A stretch of 14,136 bases of DNA from Anderseniella sp964390445 (GTDB lineage Bacteria; Pseudomonadota; Alphaproteobacteria; Rhizobiales; Aestuariivirgaceae): assembly GCA_964390445.1 (NCBI GenBank), contig CAYMJJ010000059.1, forward strand, positions 1 to 14,136, given 5' to 3'. Below are positions 13,782-14,136 of this stretch, piece after piece. Under the pieces are notes generated by a model, which saw nothing but the letters and a program-made list of their open reading frames with translations, was not told where the DNA came from and made no database searches. Both the position numbers and the translations under genes were made by a program. Position 1 is the first letter of the stretch. Each line of letters opens with the position of its first letter.

Positions 13782-13810
13782 TTGTGATATGGGACAGGCG
13801 TCCCGATACT
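13782..13810 (+). promoter_or_regulatory. Candidate popZ promoter with palindrome in the spacer
   Basis: TTGTGA (13782-13787) and GATACT (13805-13810) are 17 nt apart, each 4/6 to the sigma-70 consensus. The spacer holds GGGAC-AGGC-GTCCC (13791-13804), an inverted repeat that abuts the -10 and could be an operator or a DNA-bending element. Transcription would begin near 13817, about 40 nt before the start codon at 13857. Confidence 0.4.
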
Positions 13811-13856
13811 TTGTGCAGTAGAGGCAATTTCAACCTGCAAGGCATGCGGTTCATTC

Positions 13857-14136
13857 ATGGGCAAGCCCGAGAACAGTCCCCCGGACGGGCAGAGCGTCGA
13901 GCAATTGCTCTTGTCGATCCGGCAGGCGATCGAGGCAGACTCGCGTCAGCAGCCCGCCAGTGCGGCCTTGCGCCCGTCGCCGGACCAACCTGCGCCGGAA
14001 CCACCCGCAGCAGACAAAGAGCGTGCAGCGCGTGACGTGAGGCGCGGTCCGGGGTATCTTTCACAGAACCCGTACAGGTTTCGCTATTCACTGGAAGGCT
14101 CGACAACCTACATGAACTTGCGCAACAGGCTGTCGT
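13857..14136 (+). CDS. popZ: PopZ/DUF2497-like cell-pole organising protein (3' partial)
   Basis: An open frame from ATG 13857 to the window edge (93 codons, no stop), so the C-terminus is missing. The N-terminal helix SVEQLLLSIRQAIEADS matches the S-M-E-E-I-L-A-S-I-R-R-I-I pattern of DUF2497/PopZ proteins, which form a condensate at the cell pole and recruit chromosome-anchoring and signalling proteins. It is followed by a disordered Pro/Ala/acidic linker (about residues 33-58, e.g. SPDQPAPEPPAAD), as in PopZ. The oligomerising C-terminal helices lie outside the window. Position after tolC agrees with the order pcm-tolC-DUF2497-valS that I recall from alphaproteobacteria. There is no strong Shine-Dalgarno; AAGG at 13839 is 14 nt away. 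The residues after 65 (GYLSQNPYRFRYSLEG) are not a PopZ mark I recognise, so the call rests on the N-terminus and context. Confidence 0.68.
   Translation, partial: MGKPENSPPDGQSVEQLLLSIRQAIEADSRQQPASAALRPSPDQPAPEPPAADKERAARDVRRGPGYLSQNPYRFRYSLEGSTTYMNLRNRLS

Noticed and set aside
13772..14035. A + strand frame of 87 codons overlapping the start of popZ
   Set aside because: It is out of frame with the PopZ-like helix, contains no recognisable domain and has Cys/Arg/Ala-rich sequence; the frame from 13857 fits the family.
1..14136. Search for CRISPR arrays, IS ends, integrase genes or phage genes, prompted by the Card1-like protein and the tRNA
   Set aside because: No spaced direct repeats, no transposase or integrase motif, and no duplicate of the tRNA 3' end that would mark an attachment site were seen.

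Overview
The window looks like chromosomal DNA of a GC-rich alphaproteobacterium, most likely from the Hyphomicrobiales (Rhizobiales) or a close relative. Four things point that way: dense GC-rich coding with short operons; a PIMT-like methyltransferase, then tolC, then a PopZ/DUF2497-type gene, an order I know from alphaproteobacteria; GANTC (CcrM-type) and CtrA-like half sites upstream of tolC; and a HAAT-family transporter operon. There is no transposase, integrase, phage gene or CRISPR array, so this reads as core or near-core chromosome.

Region 1 (1-4614, + strand) is a five-gene branched-chain/polar amino-acid-type ABC importer operon: livG-like ATPase (5' end cut by the window), livF-like ATPase, livH-like and livM-like permeases, and a periplasmic binding protein. 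It closes with a UUCG-loop hairpin. Two features set it apart from textbook Liv systems: the LivG-like signature motif is degenerate, and the binding protein's ligand loop does not match LivJ/LivK. The substrate is therefore open.

Region 2 (4641-8055, - strand) reads, in transcription order, as class I aminotransferase, MBL-fold metallohydrolase, CbpA-type DnaJ co-chaperone and its modulator CbpM. Spacings are 8 nt, 93 nt and an ATGA overlap, so one transcript is plausible.

Region 3 (8056-10016, + strand) is divergent from region 2. It holds a protein with the winged-helix plus PD-(D/E)XK arrangement of Card1/Can2 (DUF1887-like) nucleases but without their N-terminal CARF sensor, followed by a NADPH:quinone oxidoreductase and two tandem terminator-like hairpins. 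The CARF-less Card1-like protein is the most unusual gene here.

Region 4 (10045-11280, - strand) has a trypsin-like serine protease with a lipobox and a stand-alone tRNA-Cys(GCA) with its own recognisable promoter.

Region 5 (11437-14136, + strand) is the envelope and cell-pole cluster: PIMT-like methyltransferase, TolC-family outer-membrane channel, and the start of a PopZ/DUF2497-like gene cut by the window end. The region upstream of tolC has three GATTC sites within 55 nt and a TTAG-N7-TTAA element, suggesting cell-cycle-linked control.
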